Counted from the first letter of the stretch, positions 25,492 to 34,689 are shown. The stretch is DNA of 57,700 bases from GCA-2686265 sp036010965 (GCA_036010965.1 DASCMO010000035.1:1-57700), one strand, 5' to 3'. Made by a program: numbers and translations. The notes: generated from the letters alone by a model not told the origin.

Positions 25492-26520
25492 ATGGGAGGG
25501 ATGGGAGTTTCCCACAAAGCGGGCTCGCGCGGCAACGGCCCTGGGCGGATCGTGCTCCTCCTGTGCTGCGCGGCGGGGCTGGCCCTCGTGTCGGCGGCCT
25601 GCGTCGCCCCAGACGAGCGGCGGTCAGGGGAGGTCGCGGCAGCGGAGGAGGCCAGCCGCGGAGGAGAGTGGGTGCGAGCCGCTGCGCTCTGGCACGGCAT
25701 CTACTTCGACGACGGCGGTCGCAACAAGGTCGCCTGCCGCGAGTGCGCGCGAGCGCTGTTCTTCGCGGGTGACGTCGACAGCGCCTGCGCGATGGTCGAA
25801 CTGGGGCTGGAGGCCTATCCCCGCGACCCCGATCTGCTCGAGTTATACGGGCGCGTGCTGGAGGCCAGCGGGTACCGACGCGCCGCGGAGCTCAGCCACT
25901 CGCGGGCCGTCGCGGTGGATCCCGACCGCATATACAGCCTGATCGCCCTGGGCCGCTTGCGCCTTCAGCTCGGTTACGAGATCGCCGCACTCGAGCCCCT
26001 GCAGCGGGCGGTGGATTTCTCCGGAGGGAGCGTCGAAGCCTTCACCCTGCTGGGCCGCGCGCGCGCAGCGGGGGGCGAGGACGCCCTGGCATTCGAAGCT
26101 TACGAGCGGGCCGCCGCTCTCGCACGAGCGGGCGATGGAGGGACACTGCTGGCTGCGGCGACCCTTGGCCTGAAGGAGTCCGTGCGCGCCGTGCGCGAGG
26201 AATCCGTGGAGCTGGCGCGGGGCTGGGCGGCGCAGGTCGCCGAGCGCGAACCCCAGCGCACATGGGCGCACCACCTGCTCGGGCGCGCCAGCGAGCTTGC
26301 CGGGAACCTGGAGGACGCCGTGAAGCACTACCGGCGCGCGATCGAGACCGACCCGGCCGATGCCGCGGTCCTGGCCGATCTGGCGGCCTTGCATGTGCGC
26401 ATGGGCGACAGCGAGGCTGCCTCTGAGATGGTTCGCCGTGCGCTGGAAGTCGAACTAGACCCCACGCGGCGCGTGCAGCTGATCGAGCTGCTGGATGCTC
26501 CCGTAGCCGGCGGCTCGTAG
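25492..26520 (+). CDS. TPR-repeat lipoprotein
   Basis: This gives 342 residues from ATG 25492, preceded by GGAG six bases upstream; ATG 25501 is an alternative start. A lipoprotein signal peptide ends in LVSAAC. The mature part is tetratricopeptide-like from end to end: ECARALFFAGDVDSACAMVELGLEAYPRDPDLLELYGRVLEA, ALGRLRLQLGYEIAALEPL and a clear final LAGNLEDAVKHYRRAIETDPADAAVLADLAALH unit broken over helices. It probably acts as a scaffold on the outer face of a membrane. It diverges from moxR across a gap of about 107 bp. Confidence 0.8.
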   Translation: MGGMGVSHKAGSRGNGPGRIVLLLCCAAGLALVSAACVAPDERRSGEVAAAEEASRGGEWVRAAALWHGIYFDDGGRNKVACRECARALFFAGDVDSACAMVELGLEAYPRDPDLLELYGRVLEASGYRRAAELSHSRAVAVDPDRIYSLIALGRLRLQLGYEIAALEPLQRAVDFSGGSVEAFTLLGRARAAGGEDALAFEAYERAAALARAGDGGTLLAAATLGLKESVRAVREESVELARGWAAQVAEREPQRTWAHHLLGRASELAGNLEDAVKHYRRAIETDPADAAVLADLAALHVRMGDSEAASEMVRRALEVELDPTRRVQLIELLDAPVAGGS

Positions 26521-26540
26521 CGCTCTCGTCTCGGCAACGG

Positions 26541-26780
26541 CTACTGAGCGGAGAGGGAAGCGACCAGCTCGTCGAGCTTGGCCGTGAGTTCTTCGGCGAA
26601 CTCTTCGCCGAAGTCCATGGCCAGCACGTCGATCTCCTCGAAGGTGTAGCGGCCGCTGGTGCGGCTGAAGGGAATGCCGTACTCCCATTTGTTGCCGTCC
26701 GACGCGAGGATCACGACCTCGACCTGGTCATCCCCCTCCACGGCCTTCACCTCGTAGCTCTCGACTTCATACTCGTTCAT
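26541..26780 (-). CDS. Small acidic protein, paralogue of the 45817 gene
   Basis: This has 79 residues. It is acidic with a beta-rich first half (YEVKAVEGDDQVEVVILASDG) and a C-terminal helix (FAEELTAKLDELVASL). The block SGRYTFEEIDVLAMDFGEE aligns with SGRWEFAERDLLERDFGEE of the protein at 45817-46044, with similar lengths and helix ending. No signal peptide or known family is seen. It diverges from the homoaconitase, sharing a 66-bp intergenic region that contains TAAACT at 26788-26793. Confidence 0.7.
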   Translation of the reverse strand: MNEYEVESYEVKAVEGDDQVEVVILASDGNKWEYGIPFSRTSGRYTFEEIDVLAMDFGEEFAEELTAKLDELVASLSAQ

Positions 26781-26846
26781 GGTGCGGTAAACTACCTCAC
26801 CGCCCGCGGGGCGGCCAGGAATGCAGCCCGCCAGCCGACTCCAAAC

Positions 26847-28784
26847 ATGTCCCAGACCCTGATCGAGAAGATCGCGCAGGCCCACGCCCTCGACCTTGCC
26901 CCCGGCCATCTCGTGCGTTCGGGCGACTTCCTGAGGGTCCGTCCCGCGCATGTGATGACCCACGACAACACCGGCGCGGTGATCCCCAAGTTCGAGGGCA
27001 TCGGTGCCGCGAAGGTGTTCGATCCCCGGCAGCCCGTCTTCACCCTCGACCACGATGTGCAGAACCGCTCGCAGGCCAACCTGGCGAAGTACGAGGGGAT
27101 CGAGACCTTCGCCCGCGAGCAGGGGGTCGAGTTCTTCGGGGCCGGGCGCGGGATCGGGCACCAGGTGATGTGCGAGGAGGGTTTCGTGCTGCCGGGAACG
27201 ATGGTCGTCGCCTCCGACAGTCACTCCAACCTGTACGGTGGCCTGGGCGCGTTGGGGACGCCCGTGGTCCGCACCGACGCCGCGGCGCTGTGGGCCGTCG
27301 GCGAGACCTGGTACCAGGTTCCGCGACTCACGCGCGTCGTGCTCGAGGGCTCTCTGCGGGACGGCGTCAGCGGCAAGGACGTGATCATCACCCTCTGCGG
27401 TCGGTTCAACGCCGACGAGGTGCTGAACCACGGCCTGGAGTTCTGCGGCACCGGCGCCGAGACCCTGTCGGTGGACGAGCGGCTCACGATCGCAAACATG
27501 ACCACCGAGTGGGGCGCTCTCGCGGGCGTGTTCGAGACCGATGAAAGGACCCTCGAGTGGCTCGAGGCGCGGCTGGCCATGCTCGAGGCCGAGGGTCGCA
27601 ATCGGGGCGACCTCGATGCCGAGCGCCTGGGCGCCCTGCGCAGCGCGCCGCCCGCCGCCGATGCGGACGCCCATTACCACCAGACCATCACCCTCGATCT
27701 CTCGGCGGTCCAGCCGGCGGTCGCCGGCCCCGACCACGTCAAGCAGATGCGGCCGGTGAGCGAGATCGAGCGTGAGCGGATTCCTGTTCACAAGGCCTAC
27801 ATCCTCTCGTGCGTCAACGGGCGAGCCGATGATCTCTCGGCGGCGGCGCGTGTCCTGGACGGGAAGCACGTGGCCGCGGGCGTCGAGCTCTACGTGGCCG
27901 CGGCATCCTCGGAGGTCGAGCGGGAGGTGCGGGAGCGCGGGGACTGGGAGCGCCTCGAGCAAGCCGGCGCGCGCTTCCTACCGTCCGGTTGCGGTCCCTG
28001 CATTGGCCTGGGCGAGGGCTTGCTGGGCGATGACGAGGTTGGCATCAGCGCCACGAACCGCAACTTCAAGGGTCGCATGGGCGCGCGTTCGGCGCGCTGC
28101 TACCTCGCCAGCCCGGAAGTGGTGGCGAAGAGTGCCATCGCTGGCCACATCGCGGGCTCGAGCGGAGAGGGGTCGGCCGAGCCTCCGGGAACCCTCACGC
28201 TCCACGACGCCGCGCCGGCTGAGTCCGGCGCCGTGGAGCTGCGGGAGGGTTTTGCTGAATCGCTCACGGGCGAGGCGCTCTTTCTCGACGCCGACAACCT
28301 GAACACTGACGGCATCTACGGGAAGGACTGGACCTATCAAGACGGGCTCTCACCCCAGGAGATGGCGTCCCACTCGATGGAGAACTACGACCCCGATTTT
28401 CGATCGATCGCGCGCTCGGGGGATGTGCTTGTCGGCGGCTATAACTTCGGGTCCGGCTCCTCGCGCGAGCAGGCGGTGACCTGCCTCATGTTCTTCGGGA
28501 TCCAGCTCGTGATCGCCGCTTCATTCAGCGAGACCTACAAGCGCAACGCTTTCAACAACGGCTTCCTCTGCATCGACTGCCCCGAGCTGGTCGAGGAGCT
28601 GCGCCGGCGCTTTCCCGAGGGGCCGCCGACGCGCCGCACGGGTCTCGACCTCTCGATCGACTTCGAGGGCTCGCGCGTTTCGCTCGACGGCGCACACTAT
28701 CCGGTCAATCCCCTGGGCCCGGCCGCTCAGGACCTGATCCTGGCGGGCGGCCTCGAGCCCTTGGTCCGCTCGCGGCTGGCCTGA
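26847..28784 (+). CDS. Homoaconitase-like aconitase-family hydratase (fungal LYS4 type)
   Basis: This 645-residue iron-sulfur hydratase contains all domains in one chain. The N-terminal part reads as fungal homoaconitase LYS4: VMTHDNTGAVIPKF, DHDVQNRSQANL, FGAGRGIGHQVMCEEGF, SDSHSNLYGGLGALGTPVV, IANMTTEWGALAGVF. Cluster cysteines are C322 in SCVNGR and C382/C385 in SGCGPCIGLG; SCVNGR departs from the near-universal SCTNSR. The swivel domain (about 470-645) has NTDGIYGKDWTYQD and GSGSSREQA. Standard aconitase or isopropylmalate hydratase activity remains possible. No Shine-Dalgarno is seen. Its TGA touches the convergent CAP gene stop inside TGATCA. Confidence 0.88.
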   Translation: MSQTLIEKIAQAHALDLAPGHLVRSGDFLRVRPAHVMTHDNTGAVIPKFEGIGAAKVFDPRQPVFTLDHDVQNRSQANLAKYEGIETFAREQGVEFFGAGRGIGHQVMCEEGFVLPGTMVVASDSHSNLYGGLGALGTPVVRTDAAALWAVGETWYQVPRLTRVVLEGSLRDGVSGKDVIITLCGRFNADEVLNHGLEFCGTGAETLSVDERLTIANMTTEWGALAGVFETDERTLEWLEARLAMLEAEGRNRGDLDAERLGALRSAPPAADADAHYHQTITLDLSAVQPAVAGPDHVKQMRPVSEIERERIPVHKAYILSCVNGRADDLSAAARVLDGKHVAAGVELYVAAASSEVEREVRERGDWERLEQAGARFLPSGCGPCIGLGEGLLGDDEVGISATNRNFKGRMGARSARCYLASPEVVAKSAIAGHIAGSSGEGSAEPPGTLTLHDAAPAESGAVELREGFAESLTGEALFLDADNLNTDGIYGKDWTYQDGLSPQEMASHSMENYDPDFRSIARSGDVLVGGYNFGSGSSREQAVTCLMFFGIQLVIAASFSETYKRNAFNNGFLCIDCPELVEELRRRFPEGPPTRRTGLDLSIDFEGSRVSLDGAHYPVNPLGPAAQDLILAGGLEPLVRSRLA

Positions 28785-29924
28785 TCAGCCCCCGAGCATC
28801 ATCGTCCAGGTCGCCTCACACCTGCCCAGGCCGATGCGCCGATGCCCACCGCCCATCATGTTGCGGTGGTGGCCGGGGCTGTACCACCAGGCCCGGATCG
28901 CTCCCTTCCCGGTGTTCTGCCCGGCCGCGATGTTCTCGCCCGACGCGCTCGTGCCCGCCAGGCTCGCACGCCGACCGAACGACTCCTTGCCCTTGACGGG
29001 CGAGGTGTGGCTGAAGAAGCCGAGCCGCACCATGTCCTCGCTGTGACCTCGCGAGGCCTCGCCGAGGCGCACGTCCAGGCGCAGGGCGGCCAGGCCGGCG
29101 TGGATGCGCTTCGTATTGAGCTGGTCGATGCCACGCATCTCCTCTTCGTCGTGCTTCTCGCTCAGCTCGAGATTCGCCAGCAACGCCTGGCGATCGGCCT
29201 TCTCCATCGGAGTGGACAGGAGAGCTAGGAGTTCGATCTGCGAGTAGAGCGCGTTCTCCTCGGCGCGCGGGTCGGCAGGAGTCTCCAGGCGCGCGACGCG
29301 TGTCCGAAGCGCTGTGTCCTGCGCGAGGCGCTCGCGCGCGATCTTCCAGTGATCGGTGAGGACCTTGCGCTCGTCGAGGTTGTCGAGCAGGACCACGAGA
29401 TCGGAGAACAGGTCCTCGTTGTGATCGTAGACGTCATTGGGGCGGACCGTCAGGATCACTCCCAGGCGAGCCATGGCCGGATCGGAGCGCGCCTCGATGG
29501 CGCTGCGTGCCAGGTCTCCGTTTCGGGCGTTGCCCGCCACCGTTGCCCGCAGGGTCTGTATCTCGGCCAGGGTCTCGCGATCCAGACGCCGGGATACCAG
29601 CGACCCGGCCTCGCGCTCGAAATCGTGCAGGAATGACTCACTGCCGGCGGTGAAGCGCTTCTCGAAGCGCGCGCACTCCCGCCCGGCGTGGAAGGCCAGC
29701 TGGTAGCGCGCGTTCGAGCCCAACTCGAGCAGCGCCCGCATGGCTGGCACCTTCCGCTCGGCCGGGAGCCGTCTGTCGCGCAGGGTGTTCAGGTGCGTCC
29801 GGACGGCGACGGGGTCGGGAGTGGGGGGGTCTTCGCCTTGAGCGCGCGTGACCGTGTTGCCGACCACCGACAGCAGGCCCGCGACGGCGAGGACTCGGAG
29901 AGGCGGGAGCATGAAGTAATGCAT
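28785..29924 (-). CDS. Secreted CAP-superfamily (SCP/PR-1) protein
   Basis: This has 379 residues with an N-terminal signal peptide (VLAVAGLLSVVGNTVTRAQ). Residues about 240-379 form a CAP domain: LNTKRIHAGLAALRLDVRL, SRGHSEDMVRLGFFSHTSP, SGENIAAGQ and AWWYSPGHHRNMM, the usual four motifs including the two histidines. The N-terminal 210 residues are helical and unrecognised. It follows mltA by 33 bp, so it belongs to the minus-strand wall/peptide operon. Bacterial CAP proteins are often surface-bound and of unknown role. Confidence 0.88.
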   Translation of the reverse strand: MHYFMLPPLRVLAVAGLLSVVGNTVTRAQGEDPPTPDPVAVRTHLNTLRDRRLPAERKVPAMRALLELGSNARYQLAFHAGRECARFEKRFTAGSESFLHDFEREAGSLVSRRLDRETLAEIQTLRATVAGNARNGDLARSAIEARSDPAMARLGVILTVRPNDVYDHNEDLFSDLVVLLDNLDERKVLTDHWKIARERLAQDTALRTRVARLETPADPRAEENALYSQIELLALLSTPMEKADRQALLANLELSEKHDEEEMRGIDQLNTKRIHAGLAALRLDVRLGEASRGHSEDMVRLGFFSHTSPVKGKESFGRRASLAGTSASGENIAAGQNTGKGAIRAWWYSPGHHRNMMGGGHRRIGLGRCEATWTMMLGG

Positions 29925-29957
29925 CGGCGCAACCGCGACGGAGGCGCCGAAGGATCT

Positions 29958-31127
29958 CTACTGCTTGAGGAAGAGGTAGTAGAGCTGGCCTTCGACGCGG
30001 GTGGAGCCCGCGAGCTCCTCGGCTGCGGCACCGACCCCCAGGTAGATGTCCGCCCGGCCAGCGGTTCGGATGGCGCCGCCGGTGTCCTGGTCGAGCATGA
30101 ACTGGTGGAACTCCTTGCCCTCGGTGTAGCGGGAGCCGGAGAGGTGCGTCTCGACGAAGACCAGCGATCCGCGCGGGAAGAGGCTCTTGTCGGTGGCGAG
30201 GGTGCGCTCGGGAGTGACCGGGACGTTCAGGCTCCCGCGCGGCGTGCCGTCGATCGGGGCGAAGAAGATGTAGCGATCGTTGCGGTGCAGGTAGCCCGCG
30301 ACCTCGTCGGGAAACTCGCGCGCCCAGCGGCGGATCGCCGCCAGGTTAGAGTCATCGCCGTCGAGCCTCCCCGCGTCCACCAGGGCGCGCGCGAGGGAGG
30401 TGTAGTCGCCGCCGTTGTTCCCCGCGTATCCAAAGCGAGCTATCGAGCGGTCAGGGAGTCGCACGAAGGCGGAACCGTTGACATGGGCGATGAAGGCGTC
30501 GAGGGGGTCGGCCAACCAGGCGAGCTCGAGACCTCGATCGGCCAGCAGAAAGCTGGCTTCGATAGCACGGCGCGTCGGGTACGGCGCGACACTGCCGTCG
30601 CCTGAGCGTCGGCCCAGGGTCGCTCCGCCCTCTCCCTTCACCAGATCGTCGGGCAGCCCGTAGAGCGGATAGGTGTAGCGCTCGCTGCGCTCCAGGCTTC
30701 CGTCCAGGATGGGAGTGCAGTAGGCGGTGAAGAGCACGCCGCCACCTCTCCCGTCCCAGCCGGCGCTCTCATAGAGGGTGAAGCGTTCGTGAACGGACCG
30801 CACGAACTCCTCGGGGCTCAAGGCCGTGCCGAGCAGTTCGCGGAAGACCACGAGGCTCGCCAGGGCGCGCGCGTGGGAGACCCCCTCCATGGGGAAGAAC
30901 TGCCGGGCGTGATCGGAGTCCATCCAGGCGATGGACCCGTCAAGGGCCCGCGCGAACTCGTCGGGTCGGTACCAGGCTTCCGAAACGTCCGGCCACCCCT
31001 CGGGGTCGGTGACCTCGAGCAGCGCGGGGGACCCGGCCGGTAAGGGCTGGCTGTAGTCCTTCACGACCGTGGAGGTGCAGGCGATCGCCAGGGTGGCGGA
31101 CAGCAGGGTGACGCCAGGGAATTTCAT
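29958..31127 (-). CDS. mltA: Membrane-bound lytic transglycosylase MltA
   Basis: This 389-residue lipoprotein (signal ending in ATLAIAC) cleaves peptidoglycan to 1,6-anhydromuropeptides. MltA-domain features are FTAYCTPILDGSL, YPLYGLPDDLV, YPTRRAIE, an FGYAGNNGGDYTSLARALVD block and a catalytic 3D-type ending in LDQDTGGAIRTAGRADIYLG, where the Asp is the presumed acid/base. E. coli MltA is 365 residues. It is downstream of a YejBE-type importer and oppDF (144 bp after the FG-GAP gene), which suggests the products are reimported. Confidence 0.92.
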   Translation of the reverse strand: MKFPGVTLLSATLAIACTSTVVKDYSQPLPAGSPALLEVTDPEGWPDVSEAWYRPDEFARALDGSIAWMDSDHARQFFPMEGVSHARALASLVVFRELLGTALSPEEFVRSVHERFTLYESAGWDGRGGGVLFTAYCTPILDGSLERSERYTYPLYGLPDDLVKGEGGATLGRRSGDGSVAPYPTRRAIEASFLLADRGLELAWLADPLDAFIAHVNGSAFVRLPDRSIARFGYAGNNGGDYTSLARALVDAGRLDGDDSNLAAIRRWAREFPDEVAGYLHRNDRYIFFAPIDGTPRGSLNVPVTPERTLATDKSLFPRGSLVFVETHLSGSRYTEGKEFHQFMLDQDTGGAIRTAGRADIYLGVGAAAEELAGSTRVEGQLYYLFLKQ

Positions 31128-31271
31128 GCTCCAGAGAATAACCGGTGGCGGGATCGGACCACGAACCGCCCGGGTTTAGGTCTGTGGCTCGGCTTGAGAT
31201 GAGTGGCGGCGGAGCCTCGGGCGTGCCCCGGCGGGTCCTTCCAGCACGGAGGCCTTCGGTGGCTATTCCGT

Positions 31272-32621
31272 TCAGGAACCGGCGTCGAGGAGCCGGATCA
31301 GGACGCGGCCCGATTCCAGCAGGCCGGAGCGGGAGAAGGTCGGGTCCCCGATCAGGAGCGGCTCGGCGCTGGCGGCGCGGCGGCCGTGATCTAGGCCCTG
31401 GGCGAAGTGGTGGCCCGCATCGGAGGGTGGCGTCCAGACGCGCGGAGGAGCGCTCAGATCGGCCCCGCTCCAGGCGACGATGGCCATGTCCTGGTGCCGC
31501 GCGAGGGAGCAGAAGAGCACATCGATCCGGGGATCGCCCACGACATCGGCGGCCAGGGCGCGAAATCCGAGCACGTCGTGGGGCTTGGCCGCGGGGCGCA
31601 GGAAGGTTCGGTGGTCCTCTGCGGCGAACGCGGGCCCGAAGAAGAGAAAGCCCTGCCCTGCGTCCTCGACGCCGCCGCCGTTCTTGCGTGGCGCTCCGAC
31701 CAAAAGGTCCGCCTTACCGTCGCCGTTCACGTCGCGGGCGAAGATCGACATTCCGAAGCGAGCGCCGTCATCGCTGGTGGCCCCGGGGTCCTCGACGGCG
31801 ATCACCTCGCCGTCGCCCACCGGGTTGCGCAGGACGAAGACCTGTCCGGCGCCCTTCACGCCGTCGGTCGAGGGGTTGCCGAGGGCCGAGATGAAGAGAT
31901 CGGGCTTGCCGTCGCCGTCGGCGTCCGCGACCACGAGGTCATGGCCGAAGTTGCCGTGCTTCCAGGGGCCGACGGGGTTGGGGACGATCCACTCGCTTTC
32001 CCGGGAGGGACAGAAGAGGAACACCGCGCCACTCTGCAGTCCCTCGATTCTGTGCTTGGGAGCACCGCAGGCCACATCGGTCGCGCCGTCACCGTTGAAA
32101 TCGGCCAGGGCGACGGAGGTGCCGAGGAGCGCTCCCGGCCCGGCCCGTACGGCAAGCGCTGTGGCTAGCTCGCGGCCGTGGGCGAGCACGTACACCGCGC
32201 CGGCTGCCGTGTCGCCAGCGCGGTCGGTCTTCGGCGCTCCCACCACGAGCTCGTCACCCACCCGGCCGTCGAGGTCGCCCTCGGCGAGGTCGTGACCGAA
32301 ATCCCCCGCACGCCCTTCGGGCGGGGCGAAGCGTCGCGAGCGCTCGAAGCCGGGGCCGAAGAACAGGTAGACCGCCGGCTCTCCAGGCGCTCCCACGGCG
32401 ATGTCCTGGTTACCGTCGCCGTCGAAATCGAGAGCGGCGGTCGCATGGCCGAAGCGCGCGTTCGCGCGCGGGGCGGGGCTCTGAAGTTCGCGGAGGGCTC
32501 GCGCGGCGGCGGTCGGAGTGTCCTGGCTCGCCGCGCGGACAGTCCCGAGCGAATCGTCGGCTGGAACACCCTCGGCGCCGCAGGCGACGAGCAGCAAGAA
32601 GGGCAAGCCGCGTGCGATCAT
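31272..32621 (-). CDS. FG-GAP repeat lipoprotein (beta-propeller)
   Basis: This gives 449 residues from ATG 32621, with a lipoprotein signal (LPFLLLVAC, Cys about 14). It carries at least six FG-GAP/integrin-alpha-type repeats with calcium loops such as DFDGDGNQDIAVGAPG, DFNGDGATDVACGAPK, DADGDGKPDLFISALG and DVNGDGKADLLVGAPR, predicting a seven-bladed propeller on the outer surface. Its ATG overlaps the TGA of oppF by four bases (ATGA), so translation is coupled to the peptide importer. An extended in-frame start further upstream would run into oppF and is rejected. Confidence 0.88.
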   Translation of the reverse strand: MIARGLPFLLLVACGAEGVPADDSLGTVRAASQDTPTAAARALRELQSPAPRANARFGHATAALDFDGDGNQDIAVGAPGEPAVYLFFGPGFERSRRFAPPEGRAGDFGHDLAEGDLDGRVGDELVVGAPKTDRAGDTAAGAVYVLAHGRELATALAVRAGPGALLGTSVALADFNGDGATDVACGAPKHRIEGLQSGAVFLFCPSRESEWIVPNPVGPWKHGNFGHDLVVADADGDGKPDLFISALGNPSTDGVKGAGQVFVLRNPVGDGEVIAVEDPGATSDDGARFGMSIFARDVNGDGKADLLVGAPRKNGGGVEDAGQGFLFFGPAFAAEDHRTFLRPAAKPHDVLGFRALAADVVGDPRIDVLFCSLARHQDMAIVAWSGADLSAPPRVWTPPSDAGHHFAQGLDHGRRAASAEPLLIGDPTFSRSGLLESGRVLIRLLDAGS

Positions 32622-33670
32622 GCGCTTCGCGGTCCGCGTTGCAGGACGGAGTTCGCGTCCTCGGCATGGAACGGGCAGGCCACCATGTGTCCCTCTCCGC
32701 TGTCGATCAGAACCGGAATATCCCGCGCGCACTCGTCGCGAGCGATGGGGCAACGGGTTCGAAAGCCGCACCCCGAAGGCTTGGCCATGGGCGTGGGGAT
32801 GTCTCCCTCTAGCTGGATGCGGCCCAGCGCCTCGTGGCGCGGGTCGGGGACCGGCACGGCGGAGAGCAGTGCTCGCGAATAGGGATGGCGGGCATCCTTG
32901 TAGATCTGGTCGGCGGTTCCCAGTTCGACGATGTTGCCCAGGTACATCACCGCGATGCGGTCGGAGATGTGGTAGACGACCGAGAGATCGTGGGCCACGA
33001 AAAGGTAGGACAGGGCGAACTCGTCTTTGAGCTCTTGCATCAAGTTGATGACCTGCGCCTGGACGGAGACGTCGAGGGCGCTGACGGGTTCGTCGGCGAT
33101 GATCAGGGAGGGGCGCGTGGCCAGGGCGCGCGCGATGCCGATGCGCTGGCGTTGTCCGCCGGAAAACTCATGCGGGTAGCGGTTGGCGTACTCCGGCTGC
33201 AGGCCGACGCGGTCGAGGAGGTACCGGACGTGCTCGAGCTTTTCCGCGTCGGAGAGTGCGGTGTGCAGGTCCAGCGGTCGCTGGATCAGGCCCTGCACGG
33301 TCATGCGCGGATTCAGGGACGAGTAGGGGTCCTGGAAAATCATCTGCACGATGCTGCGATGAGGCTTCATTGCCTTGCGCGCGAGCCCGTTCACGTTGAT
33401 CGCGCCTGCGGGCGTGTCGAGATCAATCGAACCCTCGAGGTGCACATCGGGCGAGATGGCCCGCAGGAGGTTCGCGATGGCTCGTCCGACAGTGGTCTTC
33501 CCCGAACCGGATTCCCCCACCAGCCCCAGCACTTCTCTGCGGGCGAGATCGAAGCTGACCCCATCGACGGCCTTCACGGCTCCCACCTGGTGGCGTAAAA
33601 CCCCGCCGTAGACGGGGAAGTGCACCTTGAGATCGCGCACCGAGACGAGCGAGCGTTCCTCCGAGCTCAC
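32618..33670 (-). CDS. oppF: Peptide ABC transporter ATP-binding protein (OppF type)
   Basis: This has 350 residues. Walker A is GESGSGKTTVGRA, the Q-loop MIFQDPYSSLNPRM, the signature EFSGGQRQRIGIARAL and Walker B LIIADEPVSALD. The C-terminal oligopeptide/dipeptide domain follows with cysteines (GCGFRTRCPIARDEC) that in this family can carry an iron-sulfur cluster. It forms a heterodimer with OppD at 33667 (start overlap of four bases). In YejF of E. coli these two domains are one chain; here they are separate genes. Confidence 0.93.
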   Translation of the reverse strand: MSSEERSLVSVRDLKVHFPVYGGVLRHQVGAVKAVDGVSFDLARREVLGLVGESGSGKTTVGRAIANLLRAISPDVHLEGSIDLDTPAGAINVNGLARKAMKPHRSIVQMIFQDPYSSLNPRMTVQGLIQRPLDLHTALSDAEKLEHVRYLLDRVGLQPEYANRYPHEFSGGQRQRIGIARALATRPSLIIADEPVSALDVSVQAQVINLMQELKDEFALSYLFVAHDLSVVYHISDRIAVMYLGNIVELGTADQIYKDARHPYSRALLSAVPVPDPRHEALGRIQLEGDIPTPMAKPSGCGFRTRCPIARDECARDIPVLIDSGEGHMVACPFHAEDANSVLQRGPRSA

Positions 33671-34686
33671 TGCGCCCCCTCCCCGGTGTCGCCGTCAACC
33701 AGGTGGCAGCGCACGTGGTGGCCGGGAGCGACCTCGACCAGGGGCGGTTCTTCGGTCTTGCAGCGGTCGACCACTTCCGGGCAGCGCGTGCAGTACTTGC
33801 AGCCCGCCGGGAAGCTCAGGATTCCGGGCACGTTGCCGGGAATGGCGCGCAGGGGCTGGCCCTTGTTCTGTTCGTTGGGGATCGAGTCCAGCAGGCCGCG
33901 CGTGTACGGATGCCGCGGGTCGTGGAAGAGCGAATCGATGTCGGCGATCTCCTGGATCTTTCCCCCGTACATCACGATCGCCCGCTGACAGGTCTCCGCG
34001 ACGACCGCCAGGTCATGGGTGATGAGGATCACCGAAGAACCCCGGCGCGATGAGAGGAGCTCCTTCATCAAGTCCAGGATCTGAGCCTGGATCGTGACGT
34101 CGAGCGCCGTGGTCGGCTCGTCGGCGATCAACACCTTGGGGCGGCAGATGAGCGCCATGGCGATCATCACCCGTTGCCGCATGCCGCCCGAGAACTGGTG
34201 CGGGTAGTCCCCGAGGCGCTGGGCCGCGTCGGGGATGCCGACTTGCTCCAGGACGTCGATGGCGCGCGCGCGGGCCGCCTCGATTCCGACGTCCTCGTGG
34301 TGGCGAAGGGTCTCCATCACCTGCATGCCGATGGTGAACACCGGATTGAGGGAGGTCATGGGCTCCTGAAAGATCATGGCGATCTCTCGCCCGCGCACCT
34401 TGCGCATCTGTGAGTAGTCGAGCGCGAGCAGGTCTCGACCACCGAAGTGGATCTGGCCGTGCGCGATCTTGCCGGGCGGATCGGGGATCAGGCGCATGAT
34501 CGAGAGCGCCGTGACCGATTTTCCGGAACCGGATTCGCCCACGATGCCCAGGAACTCATCGGCGTGGACGTCGAAAGAGACGCCGGACACCGCCCAGGCC
34601 TTCTCGCCCTCGATGTCGAAGCAGGTGTGCAGGTCGCGGACCTGCAGGACAACTTCCGCCGGACTCTGGTTGGAGGTGTCGTTCAC
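33667..34686 (-). CDS. oppD: Peptide ABC transporter ATP-binding protein (OppD type)
   Basis: This gives 339 residues from a GTG at 34686. Walker A is GESGSGKSVTALS, the Q-loop IFQEPMTSLNPVF, the signature FSGGMRQRVMIAMAL and Walker B LIADEPTTALDVT. The C-terminal extension contains CKYCTRCPEVVDRC, the cysteine cluster typical of OppD-like proteins. It follows the YejE-type permease by three bases. It powers the importer with OppF. Confidence 0.93.
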   Translation of the reverse strand: MNDTSNQSPAEVVLQVRDLHTCFDIEGEKAWAVSGVSFDVHADEFLGIVGESGSGKSVTALSIMRLIPDPPGKIAHGQIHFGGRDLLALDYSQMRKVRGREIAMIFQEPMTSLNPVFTIGMQVMETLRHHEDVGIEAARARAIDVLEQVGIPDAAQRLGDYPHQFSGGMRQRVMIAMALICRPKVLIADEPTTALDVTIQAQILDLMKELLSSRRGSSVILITHDLAVVAETCQRAIVMYGGKIQEIADIDSLFHDPRHPYTRGLLDSIPNEQNKGQPLRAIPGNVPGILSFPAGCKYCTRCPEVVDRCKTEEPPLVEVAPGHHVRCHLVDGDTGEGAQ

Positions 34687-34689
34687 GGT

